NCBI RefSeq assembly: GCF_040117685.2
Contig: NZ_JBEDYP020000012.1
Span: forward strand, 310,001 to 374,000
Source: Gracilimonas sp040117685
GTDB lineage: Bacteria; Bacteroidota; Rhodothermia; Balneolales; Balneolaceae
DNA length: 64,000 nt
Direction: 5' to 3'
The position numbers and the translations under genes are program-made. The notes beneath the pieces were generated by a model. That model searched no databases and was not told the origin of the DNA. It saw only the letters and a program-made list of their open reading frames with translations. Every line of letters begins with the position of its first letter. Position 1 is the stretch's first letter. This document shows, one piece after another, positions 44,806 through 53,238 of the stretch.

Positions 44806-45568
44806 AGAACCGGTTATTGGTATTACAGGTCCGACTGAAGGTGGTACAGGCGCCTGGATTTTTACAGCACTTTCCGTCATTCTTCAGGGTGGCAAGCCTC
44901 TTCGCATTAATCCGGATACACCACGAAGCATTGACCAGGTAGACGGGCTGATTTTAGGCGGAGGAGCTGACGTGGAACCCATGAAGTATGGCCAACAGCG
45001 AATCGTGAAAGCAAAGCTGGCCCGCGACAAACGCACGGTATTTGAATGGATTCTCTCCATTCTCTTCTTCCCGGTATATTGGCTGGCAAGATATTTTCAG
45101 CATACCAAGCGATCACCTATCGACTTGAAGAGGGATTCCCTTGAATTGAAACTTTTGGAGCAGGCCATTGAACGGGGGCTTCCCGTGCTGGGCATCTGCC
45201 GGGGCATGCAGCTTATGAATGTGCATTTCAAAGGAACGCTACACCAAGATATCCGGGGTTTTTATGCGGAAAAAGCGCAGGTGTCGTCTATTTTTCCCAA
45301 AAAAAGGATCACCATTAAAGATCATACCAAGTTGTGCGAACTGCTGCAGACCGACATCTGCAATGTAAACGCCCTGCATAATCAGGCCATTGATAAGCCG
45401 GGAAAGGGAATAGAAGTGGCCTGTCAGGAACTGAATACCGGAATTACTCAGGCCATCGAGCATACGGAATATCCGTTTATGATAGGCGTTCAGTGGCACC
45501 CCGAGTACCTTATTCAAATTGCCCGCCAGCGCAATATCTTCAAACAACTGGTGCAAGCGGCAAGGTGA
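44795..45568 (+). CDS. Class-I glutamine amidotransferase-like hydrolase (C26, gamma-glutamyl-GABA hydrolase type)
   Basis: 257 residues. GLILGGGADVEP (51-62), the nucleophile elbow GICRGMQL (Cys135) and VQWHPEY (His235, Glu237) give an intact Cys-His-Glu triad. Between the first and second motif is a hydrophobic insertion (about 83-98, FEWILSILFFPVYWLARY) not expected in soluble family members and perhaps a membrane contact. It overlaps the amidoligase gene by 11 nt, so a hydrolase/ligase pair acting on a common amide is inferred. Confidence 0.82.
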   Translation: MYDREPVIGITGPTEGGTGAWIFTALSVILQGGKPLRINPDTPRSIDQVDGLILGGGADVEPMKYGQQRIVKAKLARDKRTVFEWILSILFFPVYWLARYFQHTKRSPIDLKRDSLELKLLEQAIERGLPVLGICRGMQLMNVHFKGTLHQDIRGFYAEKAQVSSIFPKKRITIKDHTKLCELLQTDICNVNALHNQAIDKPGKGIEVACQELNTGITQAIEHTEYPFMIGVQWHPEYLIQIARQRNIFKQLVQAAR

Positions 45569-45600
45569 GTTGATTTTTTGAATGCATCCTGTTCTAACTG

Positions 45601-46842
45601 TTAGTACAAAATCCGTGTTTTAATGGTGTGCTTCACATTTCGGATTTCCTGAATTACCTGCTCGTCGTACTCCTTATCCACATCCAGTACCACGTAACCA
45701 ATGTGCTCGTTGGTTTTCAGGTACTGCCCCAGAATGTTAATGTCCGAATCAGACAGGCACCTGTTGATTTCGGAAAGAACGCCCGGCTTGTTTTCGTGAA
45801 TATGCAGAATACGGTGGGCGTTTTTCTGAACGGGCAGGTTCAGCGGTGGTACGGAGTGGGAACCAACCGTTGTTCCATTATCAATCAGGTTGATGAGCTT
45901 GGTGGAAACGTCAACTCCGATGTTATACTGTGCCTCAATAGTGGAGCCGCCAATATGCGGAGTTAAAATCACATTGGGCAAGTTCTGCAATGCCGTGGAA
46001 AAGTTCTCGCCCGATGATTCCGGCTCTTCAGGATATACATCAATTCCCGCTCCGGAAATATGCCCGGATTCTATAGCCTCTTTCAAGGCCTGTATATCCA
46101 CAACCGAACCCCGTGACAGGTTAAGCAGAACGCTGCCTTTCTTCATTTGAGCAAATCGCTCGGCGTCCATCATCTTGTTGGTGCCCGGAGTGGCCGGTAC
46201 ATGCAGCGTCACGATATCCGATTTGTTGAGTAGTGCTTCCAGCGATTCCACCCGCGTGGCGTTACCCATAGGGAGCTTGGGCTCAACATCATAAAAGAGC
46301 ACATTGAAGCCCATATTCTCCGCCAGTACGGAAACCTGGGACCCAATATGTCCATATCCGATAATACCGATATTCTTCCCTCTGACTTCATAGCTGTCTT
46401 TGGCGTCCTTCAGCCAGGTGCCCTCATGAGCTTTTTTATCACGAAGGGGAATGCGGCGCTTCAGCATAATGGATTCGGCTATCACCAACTCTGCGACCGA
46501 ACGGGTATTGGAATAAGGGGAGTTGAAAACGGTGATGCCGGCCATCATAGCAGCCTGCAAGTCTACCTGATTGGTGCCGATACAAAAGCAGCCAATGCCT
46601 TTGAGCTTATTCGCTTTTTGGATGACTTTCTCTGTAATCTGGGTTTTCGATCGAATGCCAATCAGGTGGACATCCTCAATTTTATCCAGAAGTTCTTCTT
46701 CACTAAGAGCTTCATCCTGGGTTTCTACATTCAGAAAATGATGCTTCCTGAAGTTCTCTTCAGCTGTGGGGTGAATTCCTTCCAGTAACAGGACTTTAAT
46801 ATTCTCTTTGGGATAAGAAAGGTCGTCGGTTTCGGCAGACAT
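45601..46842 (-). CDS. serA: D-3-phosphoglycerate dehydrogenase with ACT domain
   Basis: 413 residues, E. coli-like architecture. First step of serine synthesis, oxidising 3-phosphoglycerate with NAD. NAD-binding IGIIGYGHIGSQVSVLAENM (about 156-175), catalytic-site LNLSRGSVVDIQAL and LTPHIGGSTIEAQ are present, and the C-terminal ACT domain (about 335-413, PGVLSEINRCLSDSDINI) suggests serine feedback. No serB or serC nearby. Confidence 0.95.
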   Translation of the reverse strand: MSAETDDLSYPKENIKVLLLEGIHPTAEENFRKHHFLNVETQDEALSEEELLDKIEDVHLIGIRSKTQITEKVIQKANKLKGIGCFCIGTNQVDLQAAMMAGITVFNSPYSNTRSVAELVIAESIMLKRRIPLRDKKAHEGTWLKDAKDSYEVRGKNIGIIGYGHIGSQVSVLAENMGFNVLFYDVEPKLPMGNATRVESLEALLNKSDIVTLHVPATPGTNKMMDAERFAQMKKGSVLLNLSRGSVVDIQALKEAIESGHISGAGIDVYPEEPESSGENFSTALQNLPNVILTPHIGGSTIEAQYNIGVDVSTKLINLIDNGTTVGSHSVPPLNLPVQKNAHRILHIHENKPGVLSEINRCLSDSDINILGQYLKTNEHIGYVVLDVDKEYDEQVIQEIRNVKHTIKTRILY

Positions 46843-46963
46843 AAATTGTTTTTGAGTGTAAGTGAGTGAGGGAAGGTAAAAAAGATTTTCACTTTTTTAA
46901 GGAATACTATTCAAATCGAGCAACCTTTCAGTGTCCGCAGGGTCGTGGAAGTTATAGGTTCTC

Positions 46964-48163
46964 CTATCGCCCCTGAACGCGCTTTCTCAGCTTCATGCTG
47001 GTTTTGTATTGTTTGTTATCCCGGATCAGGTGCAGGGTCATTTCTTCACCTTCATCGTATTCCCGCATCAGGGCCCATGCGTGCATGTCGCTGGTTACGC
47101 GCTCTTCCCCGATTTGGACAATCACATCACCGGGCATAATGCCGCACTCATAAGCAGGCCCGCTTTTGTTTACTTCGGTCACAAATAAACCAAGAACCCG
47201 GGGGATGCTTGGGTACTGCATGATCAGCTGACGGGTAACGGGCACGAATTTCATTCCGGGGTCATATTCCAGGGAAACGGAACCGGATTCCTTGAGCTGA
47301 GAAATGATTTTTTGAACCCGGTTGCTGGGAATGGCAAAGCCTAATCCCACAAAACCGGAACTGGTACCGCCCGTAAAAATGAAGGTGTTTACACCCATCA
47401 CTTCGCCATTGCTGTTCACTAAAGGTCCGCCGGAATTCCCCCTGTTAATGGCGGCATCGGTTTGAATCATTTCGACATATACGCGAGGGTCCTGGGGGTC
47501 GGGCCGGAAGTCACGTTCTTTGGCACTTACCACACCAACGGTTACGGAAGGCTGGCCATCGGCAAAAAGCCCGAAAGGATTCCCCATGGCAATGGACCAT
47601 TCCCCAACCATTATGTCATCAGAATCAGCAAATTCAACATAGGGAAAAGAAGTTCGTTCGCTCTTAATTTGAAGCAGCGATAAGTCAGCAAGTTCATCAG
47701 ATCCCAGCAGCTCGGCTTCGTGTTTGCTCCCATCCGATAAAGCCACCATAATGGTTTTGGAGTTTTTACTGGCTACATGCTCGTTGGTAACCACCAGCCC
47801 ATCTTCACTGATAATAAATCCGGAACCGGAACTTTTAACTTCACGCTGAACGGGCACATCAAAATACCGGAAGAAGAAAGAGTCAAACTCACGGGTGTAC
47901 CCTCGCTGCAATTCGGTAACGGTAATGCTTACAACAGCCGGGCCGGCTTTGTCTACGGCATTGGTGATGGCGTTTTTGCGGGAATCATCAACAGAAGGCT
48001 GGTTTTGGTCTTCAACCGTTTCGGATTGGTCCTGGGCTTTGCCCGGGCTGATGGCGCTTATTACAGCCAATGGTGTTTTGCCCGAATTGTTTTCTTTCTG
48101 TTCAGGAAAACACCCTGTGAATACTAAGGTCAGCAGTGTGAAGATGGTAACGTGTCTAATCAT
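46964..48163 (-). CDS. Do/HtrA-like serine protease lipoprotein with one PDZ domain
   Basis: 399 residues. A lipoprotein signal ends TLVFTGC (Cys18). The catalytic triad is His129 (VVTNEHVAS), Asp160 (LADLSLLQI) and Ser244 (INRGNSGGPLV). One PDZ domain (about 305-395, AYECGIMPGDVIVQIGEERV) follows, instead of the two in DegP. Envelope quality control is the likely job. Upstream in the same direction lie a response regulator gene and nrnA. Confidence 0.9.
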   Translation of the reverse strand: MIRHVTIFTLLTLVFTGCFPEQKENNSGKTPLAVISAISPGKAQDQSETVEDQNQPSVDDSRKNAITNAVDKAGPAVVSITVTELQRGYTREFDSFFFRYFDVPVQREVKSSGSGFIISEDGLVVTNEHVASKNSKTIMVALSDGSKHEAELLGSDELADLSLLQIKSERTSFPYVEFADSDDIMVGEWSIAMGNPFGLFADGQPSVTVGVVSAKERDFRPDPQDPRVYVEMIQTDAAINRGNSGGPLVNSNGEVMGVNTFIFTGGTSSGFVGLGFAIPSNRVQKIISQLKESGSVSLEYDPGMKFVPVTRQLIMQYPSIPRVLGLFVTEVNKSGPAYECGIMPGDVIVQIGEERVTSDMHAWALMREYDEGEEMTLHLIRDNKQYKTSMKLRKRVQGR

Positions 48164-48267
48164 AGACTGAATTTTCGATTAGAATAAGTAAGTAGGTAGA
48201 TACAAATGGAATAAGCTAACGGAGCAAACATCGCTTCCATTGCCCGAATGTACGGTTTTATAATCGG

Positions 48268-49203
48268 TCACAGTTTACTGAACATGCGCCATAAAATAGT
48301 GCCGAGATGCATCATAAGAACCGAAGTCATTTTATACTCTTTGGACGTAAACACCCGCTTTCGTTTCAGTACTACATAACCGAACAGGGGCACACTGGGC
48401 GGGATCTTCATTTTATTCTTTATAAGCTGCTTTTCAGTAATCGCAAATAATGGAATCCCAATTTCAGCCGGAAGCCCTTCATCCTGAGAAGTTTCAATTA
48501 AAATGCCTCGTCCCGTAGTGTACACGTTGTTGACCATATAGGGCCTTTTCTTCTTCTGCAATCGTTGAAATGTCTCTTCCCTTTTAATTTCCCGAGGGCC
48601 GTAGGAGGGCGGGGGTTGAACGCCGTTTGCAAGCAACATCTGAACTTTATCACCCTTTATCACCCAAAAGGAAAGGTGATCGGTTTGAAGTTTCTGCTCC
48701 AGGGTTTTACACAGCTTTTGCGTGGTGTGAACGAAATCTCCGGAAGATACTTCGAATAAAAGGCTTTTGGTGATGGCTTTCCGGTCAAGCTCTAAGTTGG
48801 GAGGCAAATCAGGAATATCAACATTGGATACCATTTTACCCCGAATACGATTTTTTAGCTCATCGGGCTTTTCATTAAACAGGGCTTTGTCAATGAAGTC
48901 AGCAGCTCCAAGTCCCAGTGCCATCTGCTCTTTTTCTACTGTTGGCAGGCTGGTCATAATGAGAACAGGGATGTTTTGTCGGTCGGCATCTTCCATCAAT
49001 GCCTGTAAAAAGTCAAGGCCCGACATTCCCGGCATGTGGATGTCGGTTAGTATGAAGTGCACTTTCTTTTCGGCCAGCATATCAATGCCTTCCTGCGCAG
49101 TACCTGCCATCAGGATGTTATACTCATCACCCAGCATCTTATTAAGCATAAGATGAATGGGAGTGTCGTCATCAATGATCAACAGGTTGTACTCTTTATC
49201 CAT
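48268..49203 (-). CDS. Response regulator with N-terminal receiver and GAF-like C-terminal domain
   Basis: 311 residues. The receiver (1-125) has the acidic pocket LLIIDDD, the phospho-acceptor in FILTDIHMPGMSG (Asp54) and VLIMTSL. A linker is followed by a domain (about 150-311) with SFWVIKGDKVQMLLANGV and AEIGIPLFAITEKQL that resembles a GAF fold, so the output is not DNA binding. No kinase gene is adjacent. Operon with nrnA upstream is likely (48 bp gap). Confidence 0.75.
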   Translation of the reverse strand: MDKEYNLLIIDDDTPIHLMLNKMLGDEYNILMAGTAQEGIDMLAEKKVHFILTDIHMPGMSGLDFLQALMEDADRQNIPVLIMTSLPTVEKEQMALGLGAADFIDKALFNEKPDELKNRIRGKMVSNVDIPDLPPNLELDRKAITKSLLFEVSSGDFVHTTQKLCKTLEQKLQTDHLSFWVIKGDKVQMLLANGVQPPPSYGPREIKREETFQRLQKKKRPYMVNNVYTTGRGILIETSQDEGLPAEIGIPLFAITEKQLIKNKMKIPPSVPLFGYVVLKRKRVFTSKEYKMTSVLMMHLGTILWRMFSKL

Positions 49204-49251
49204 ATTACTCTCTGTTACTAACCGTTTTACCGGGTGTATAATAGTAAAAAA

Positions 49252-50214
49252 CTACAATTGTTCATTACCCGCGTTTATAACTTCTTCTATAGCCGTTTGC
49301 AGCGGCCCCGAATGCCAGGCTCCGGCAGCTTTTTTATGTCCGCCCCCGTTAAATTTTCGCGCCCATTTGTTAACGTCAATTTCACTTTGTGAGCGAAGGC
49401 TCAGCTTTACCCGGTCACCATCTTCACGGAACAACACGCAGGCTTTAACTCCTTCCACACTAAGGGGGTATTGTACAAATCCCTCGGTATCTTCATTTGT
49501 TGTGCCGGTTTTATCAAACATTTCCCGGGTAATGGTTATCGTTGAAATATCGCCTCCGGCATGAAGTTCAATGGTTTCCAACGCCATACTTAACAGCTTT
49601 AGTTGCCTCAGCGGACGAGAACTATATATCTTCTCAGTGATTTGATTTGGAGTGAACCCGCCACGATCCAGCAGATCTGCCGCCGCGTGAAGAGTTCCGG
49701 GTTTTACACTATCGAACTGGAAGGAGCCGGTATCGGTAACAAGCCCGAGATACATAGCTTTAGCGGCGAGCTTGTCAATTTGATCAGGGTTGTGTTCGGC
49801 ATATAGTCTGTACACCAGCTCACAAGTTGAAGACGCTTCCACTTCAGAAACAAACTCCTCAAAAACATCATCCGGCTCGGGATGATGGTCAATCATGTAA
49901 ACGGGTTTGTCCAATTCCGTTATCTTTTCAGCAGTATCGCCAAAACGGTGGAGGGCATTTCCGTCCACAACCACAAAGGCATCAAAACCTGAAAGGTCGG
50001 AAGCCGATGGTTTGGAAATAGGGAAAAAGTCGTGCAGCCATCCCATGTTCTCCGGAACGCTATCTTCGTTGAAAGCCGATGTCTCGATTCCGTTTTTCTG
50101 AAGCCAAAGACATAGGGCGACCTGCGATCCGAGGCAGTCTCCATCGGGGCGGACATGAGAAAAAACAGCTACTTTTTGATGTTGTAGTATTTTTGAAATA
50201 AAGTTTTTGAACAT
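49252..50214 (-). CDS. nrnA: DHH-family oligoribonuclease / pAp phosphatase (NrnA-like)
   Basis: 320 residues. DHH-phosphoesterase motifs HVRPDGDCLGSQ (20-31), VVVDGN, the namesake YMIDHHPEPDD (about 108-118), LVTDTGSF, and the DHHA1 signature NGGGHKKAAGA near the end. NrnA degrades short RNA oligomers and 3',5'-pAp. ATG 50214 lies 56 bp from the divergent thiamine pyrophosphokinase start. Confidence 0.9.
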   Translation of the reverse strand: MFKNFISKILQHQKVAVFSHVRPDGDCLGSQVALCLWLQKNGIETSAFNEDSVPENMGWLHDFFPISKPSASDLSGFDAFVVVDGNALHRFGDTAEKITELDKPVYMIDHHPEPDDVFEEFVSEVEASSTCELVYRLYAEHNPDQIDKLAAKAMYLGLVTDTGSFQFDSVKPGTLHAAADLLDRGGFTPNQITEKIYSSRPLRQLKLLSMALETIELHAGGDISTITITREMFDKTGTTNEDTEGFVQYPLSVEGVKACVLFREDGDRVKLSLRSQSEIDVNKWARKFNGGGHKKAAGAWHSGPLQTAIEEVINAGNEQL

Positions 50215-50270
50215 AAAATCTCCTTGGCGTCAAAAATAGGCGAACATTGCCACAAATCCATTTATTTTAA

Positions 50271-50915
50271 GTGGAAAATCTATCATTAAAGAAAACAGGC
50301 ATGCATGCAGTTATAGTCAGTAATGGATTTCCTCCTTCAAAGGAATTGCTCGAGGAAGAATTGAAGTCCGCAGATTTGATCATTGGTGCCGACGGAGGCG
50401 GAAATACACTGCTTAGTCACGGGCACGATCTGCATGTGGTTATCGGTGATATGGACAGTTTTAAAAAACCGAAAGATCCTGATTTTGAGATTATTAAAGA
50501 TACTGACCAGGAAACCAACGACCTGGAAAAGGCTTTATCACTGGCTGTTTACAGAGATGCAGAAACATGTACTGTTCTGGGAGCTTTTGGGCGAAGGATG
50601 GATCATTCACTAAAGAATCTGTCGGTCTTGAAGCGCTTTGATTCCGCATTTAATCATCTCTTGTTCAAAGATGAACGACTGTCGGCACGGCTCATCAGCT
50701 CAGCCTATTCGGGAAATCTACCCATTGGAAGCATCATATCTTTGTTTCCACTTTCAGGAAAAGTAACAGGCATTACCACAAAAGGATTAAAGTATCCCTT
50801 AAATAATGAAATCCTGGAAAATGGAGAGCGGGACGGAACCTCGAATGAAAATGTGGAAGAAGAATTCTCCATCGAAATTGACAGCGGAGACCTGGTGGTT
50901 TTTTTGGAGAATTAA
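50271..50915 (+). CDS. Thiamine pyrophosphokinase
   Basis: 214 residues beginning with GTG 50271. GADGGGNTLL (about 38-47), IGDMDSFKKP (about 58-67), DQETNDLEKAL (about 81-91) and LGAFGRRMDHSLKNL (about 102-116) are the nucleotide and thiamine motifs. It phosphorylates thiamine to its diphosphate. Convergent with a PnuC/PnuT-type transporter, the usual genomic partner for thiamine uptake in Bacteroidota. No TPP riboswitch recognised upstream. Confidence 0.9.
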   Translation: MENLSLKKTGMHAVIVSNGFPPSKELLEEELKSADLIIGADGGGNTLLSHGHDLHVVIGDMDSFKKPKDPDFEIIKDTDQETNDLEKALSLAVYRDAETCTVLGAFGRRMDHSLKNLSVLKRFDSAFNHLLFKDERLSARLISSAYSGNLPIGSIISLFPLSGKVTGITTKGLKYPLNNEILENGERDGTSNENVEEEFSIEIDSGDLVVFLEN

Positions 50916-50920
50916 AAATG

Positions 50921-50985
50921 CAGAATTCGAAATTTAAAATAAGATGAGACCTCGTCTAATTTTAAATTTTTGAATTTTAATTCTG
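50921..50985. terminator. AT-rich inverted repeat between convergent genes, probable bidirectional terminator
   Basis: Nested arms: CAGAATT (50921-50927) with AATTCTG (50979-50985); AAATTTAAAAT (50930-50940) with ATTTTAAATTT (50959-50969); and an inner GATGAG with CTCGTC using a G-T pair. T-rich flanks make rho-independent termination in either direction plausible. Confidence 0.6.
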
Positions 50986-50992
50986 TAAGTAT

Positions 50993-51622
50993 CTAAGCAT
51001 GAGTTAGTACCTTCTTTTCCGGCTCTTCCATAGATTTCTTCCAGGCCAGGTATCCGGCGAAGGCAATTGCGGTAAAAAAGAGAAACTGAAAACTGGTTAA
51101 CACCAATCCTTTGTAGAAGTAGAGTGGGATGGAAATCAGGTCGGTGATGATCCAGGCAATCCAGCTTTCCAGCTTTTTGCGGGCCATCAGCCACATGCCG
51201 GCAATGGCAAAACAAGTGGTGGTTGAATCCCAGAAGGATACATCACTATCGGTAAAATTGGAGAGTACGAAATACAGAATCGCAAAGGAGGTCAGCAAAA
51301 TCCCGACGGTGATCAGATTTTCTTTAGCGCTGTTTATGGTAACCCGAACCTGGTCCCGGCTTTCGTCTTTGGGGTGAATCCAATAATACCAGCCGTACAC
51401 ACTCATCACAAAATAATAGAAATTCACGCCCATGTCGGCATACAGCTTATATTGAAAAGCGAGGTATACATAAATCAACACGCTGACGATTCCGGTGGGG
51501 TACACCCAAATGTTTTCCTTCATTGAAAACCAGACGCTCATGAGCCCGGTTGTTACGGCGATCCACTCAAGCGCTGTGGTTTGAATGATCCCGTTTATAA
51601 TGCCGTCGATGATGTATTCCAT
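50993..51622 (-). CDS. PnuC/PnuT-family vitamin transporter (thiamine likely)
   Basis: 209 residues from ATG 51622 (a longer reading starts at 51682). About seven helices with the PnuC signatures ENIWVYPTGIVSVLIYVYLAF and ESWIAWIITDLISIPLYFYKG. PnuC-like proteins move nicotinamide riboside, and the PnuT branch moves thiamine. Convergence with thiamine pyrophosphokinase points to thiamine; the motifs alone do not decide. Repeat A lies upstream. Confidence 0.8.
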   Translation of the reverse strand: MEYIIDGIINGIIQTTALEWIAVTTGLMSVWFSMKENIWVYPTGIVSVLIYVYLAFQYKLYADMGVNFYYFVMSVYGWYYWIHPKDESRDQVRVTINSAKENLITVGILLTSFAILYFVLSNFTDSDVSFWDSTTTCFAIAGMWLMARKKLESWIAWIITDLISIPLYFYKGLVLTSFQFLFFTAIAFAGYLAWKKSMEEPEKKVLTHA

Positions 51623-51703
51623 AGGGTGCTTTTCTGATGAGCGGCAAAAATAGAAAAATTCTGTAAGGAATATGGGTTTCAAAGCTCTTACTTAATCAAA
51701 CTC

Positions 51704-51809
51704 GACATTTTGAGCCTGCCTGTCGTTAGGCAGGGGTACTCCCTAAACCTGAACAAGCAGTTTGTCTTAATTAAACTTGTGAAGATTCTTCGCTATCACT
51801 CAGAATGAC
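51704..51809. repeat. Dispersed palindromic repeat, copy A, upstream of the GIY-YIG gene
   Basis: Begins GACATTTTGAG and ends CTCAGAATGAC (51799-51809), imperfect inverted ends. Its last 62 nt (51748-51809) match copy B (52208-52269) with only about eight differences. Copy A also carries an additional small palindrome CCTGCCT/AGGCAGG (51715-51734). Resembles a MITE/REP-like element. Confidence 0.65.
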
Positions 51810-51827
51810 TTTTTAAAAGATTTTGAT

Positions 51828-52151
51828 ATGGATAATGCAACATATATTGTAACTAACCCGGAAAGAAAGGTGCTTTACACAGGCGTGACGAGTAGCCTTC
51901 CAAGAAGAATAGTTGAGCATTACTTGAATCGTGGAAATAATAAATCATATGCAGGCAGATACTTTTGTTATTGTCTCATTTGGTATGATGTTTTTCCAAC
52001 GATGTACGAAGCTATAGAAGCTGAGAAAAGAATCAAGGGGAAATCGAGGGCATGGAAAGATGAATTAATTACGCGATCAAACCCAAGGTGGAAGTTTTTA
52101 AATGAAGAAATACTGGGGGAATGGCCTCCAAGAAAAACATTGCCTTTTTAA
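51828..52151 (+). CDS. Small GIY-YIG nuclease-domain protein
   Basis: 107 residues. The family signature YIVTN ... LYTGVTSSLPRRIVEHY (about 5-32), a central SYAGRY, and the glutamate in AIEAEKRIKG (about 63-72) are all present, giving a complete minimal GIY-YIG domain (UPF0213-like). Its cell function is unknown. It is enclosed by repeat copies A and B in the same orientation, which suggests that gene and repeats form or formed a mobile cassette. Confidence 0.85.
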   Translation: MDNATYIVTNPERKVLYTGVTSSLPRRIVEHYLNRGNNKSYAGRYFCYCLIWYDVFPTMYEAIEAEKRIKGKSRAWKDELITRSNPRWKFLNEEILGEWPPRKTLPF

Positions 52152-52171
52152 ATGGAAAAAAAGAGAACAGA

Positions 52172-52269
52172 GTCATCTTGAGGGTACTCCCGAAAGATCT
52201 TCACATGCCTGAACAGGCAGTTTGCTTTAATTAAGCCTATGAAGATTCTTCGTTAGCACTCAGAATGAC
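52172..52269. repeat. Dispersed palindromic repeat, copy B, downstream of the GIY-YIG gene
   Basis: Ends are GTCATCTTGAG (52172-52182) and CTCAGAATGAC (52259-52269), inverted repeats of each other with mismatches. The body is 98 bp and lacks the inner palindrome of copy A. A 20-mer related to the 31.7-kb hairpin lies just after it (52284-52303). Confidence 0.65.
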
Positions 52270-52306
52270 GGGTTAACAATTATGTGTTCCTTGTTGGATG
52301 TTCAAC

Positions 52307-52594
52307 TCACCGGCTTTTCAAAACTCCGGATAGGTTCAGCTTGTGGATGGGGATGAGGTAAGTGGAAAGCATTTCATCCTTATGGATGCCCAGCTCGCCG
52401 GTTCCGCGAAAGTCAACCATACATACCTTCTCAGCCGTTTGCACAACCTCACCGATGCCGTAATATTCCGGACTGGGGCCATAATAAACCAAATCTCCGG
52501 TGCGGAGCGTATTTTTTGCACGGCGGTGATAGGGAAGGATCACCGGTAAGAGATCCAATCGGTAAGAAAGTCTTCGTTTTTTTGAACTTCCCAT
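52307..52594 (-). CDS. Small basic protein with an SH3-like (DUF3553-type) segment
   Basis: 95 residues from ATG 52594, four bases after the tsaE stop, so the two are probably one transcript. A basic N-terminus (SSKKRRLSYR) precedes a small beta-barrel-like stretch TGDLVYYGPSPEYYGIGEVV ... VDFRGTGELGIHKDEM that resembles DUF3553/KOW-like modules that bind nucleic acid. A longer frame from 52669 overlaps tsaE and is unlikely. Function unknown. Confidence 0.6.
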   Translation of the reverse strand: MGSSKKRRLSYRLDLLPVILPYHRRAKNTLRTGDLVYYGPSPEYYGIGEVVQTAEKVCMVDFRGTGELGIHKDEMLSTYLIPIHKLNLSGVLKSR

Positions 52595-52598
52595 CAGT

Positions 52599-53027
52599 TT
52601 ACTGCTTCTGATGAATAATGATTTTACGTTTATTGCCGGGAATATGTGAAATTTCAACCCGGATGGCATCTTCAGGAATCAACCCGCCAATTTTTTCAGG
52701 CCATTCAACCAGGCAAACGCCATCGCCATAAAAGTATTCTTCGGCTCCTATTTCCAGGGCTTCCTGTTCATGCTTCAACCGGTAACAGTCGAAATGGTAA
52801 ACAGGTAAATCACCGGAATATTCGTGAATTAAAGTATAGGTAGGAGAACTGACTTTTTCAGGCTCAATCCCAAAAAAAGAAGCTACTCCTTTCACAAAAT
52901 GAGTTTTTCCGGCGCCGAGGTCGCCCTCAAGGCAAACCACATCTCCTGATTCCAATTGCTTACCCAACTCGAAACCGATACGAATGGTTTCATCTACCGA
53001 AGAAGATATGTATTCTGCTTTTGGCAC
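52599..53027 (-). CDS. tsaE: tRNA threonylcarbamoyladenosine ATPase TsaE
   Basis: 142 residues. Walker A GDLGAGKTHFVKG (about 35-47), SSPTYTLIHEY (about 60-70), the HFDCYRL (about 78-84) and LVEWPEKI motifs are standard. Part of the TsaB-TsaD-TsaE machine that modifies A37 of ANN-decoding tRNAs. The other subunits are not in the window. Confidence 0.94.
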   Translation of the reverse strand: MPKAEYISSSVDETIRIGFELGKQLESGDVVCLEGDLGAGKTHFVKGVASFFGIEPEKVSSPTYTLIHEYSGDLPVYHFDCYRLKHEQEALEIGAEEYFYGDGVCLVEWPEKIGGLIPEDAIRVEISHIPGNKRKIIIHQKQ

Positions 53028-53179
53028 AGGTTTATTTATGAAGTTTCAGAGTTTGGAAGTGGGTGTGAGTTAATGCAATTTCTTATGCACCTCAGATTCT
53101 CACCAGAAAGTGAGACTTGCTGGCACCTGTTTTCCTGATTTAGATTAGTATTTCTTGTATCAATACTTTCTAAAGCGTC

Positions 53180-53200
53180 CTTCTCCTTGTGAAGGAGAAG
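53180..53200. terminator. Hairpin downstream of porX
   Basis: CTTCTCCTT (53180-53188) and AAGGAGAAG (53192-53200) with loop GTG, in the 211-bp space between porX and tsaE. A second small inverted repeat, TCTCAC (53098-53103)/GTGAGA (53110-53115), is nearby. No clear T-run; role as transcription barrier is possible. Confidence 0.4.
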
Positions 53201-53238
53201 ACAGAAGAGGTTGGAAGTACAAGCTAACATTCTATTGT

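Noticed and set aside
50216..50270. TPP riboswitch before the thiamine pyrophosphokinase
   Set aside because: The space is only 55 bp and lacks the CTGAGA and related core.
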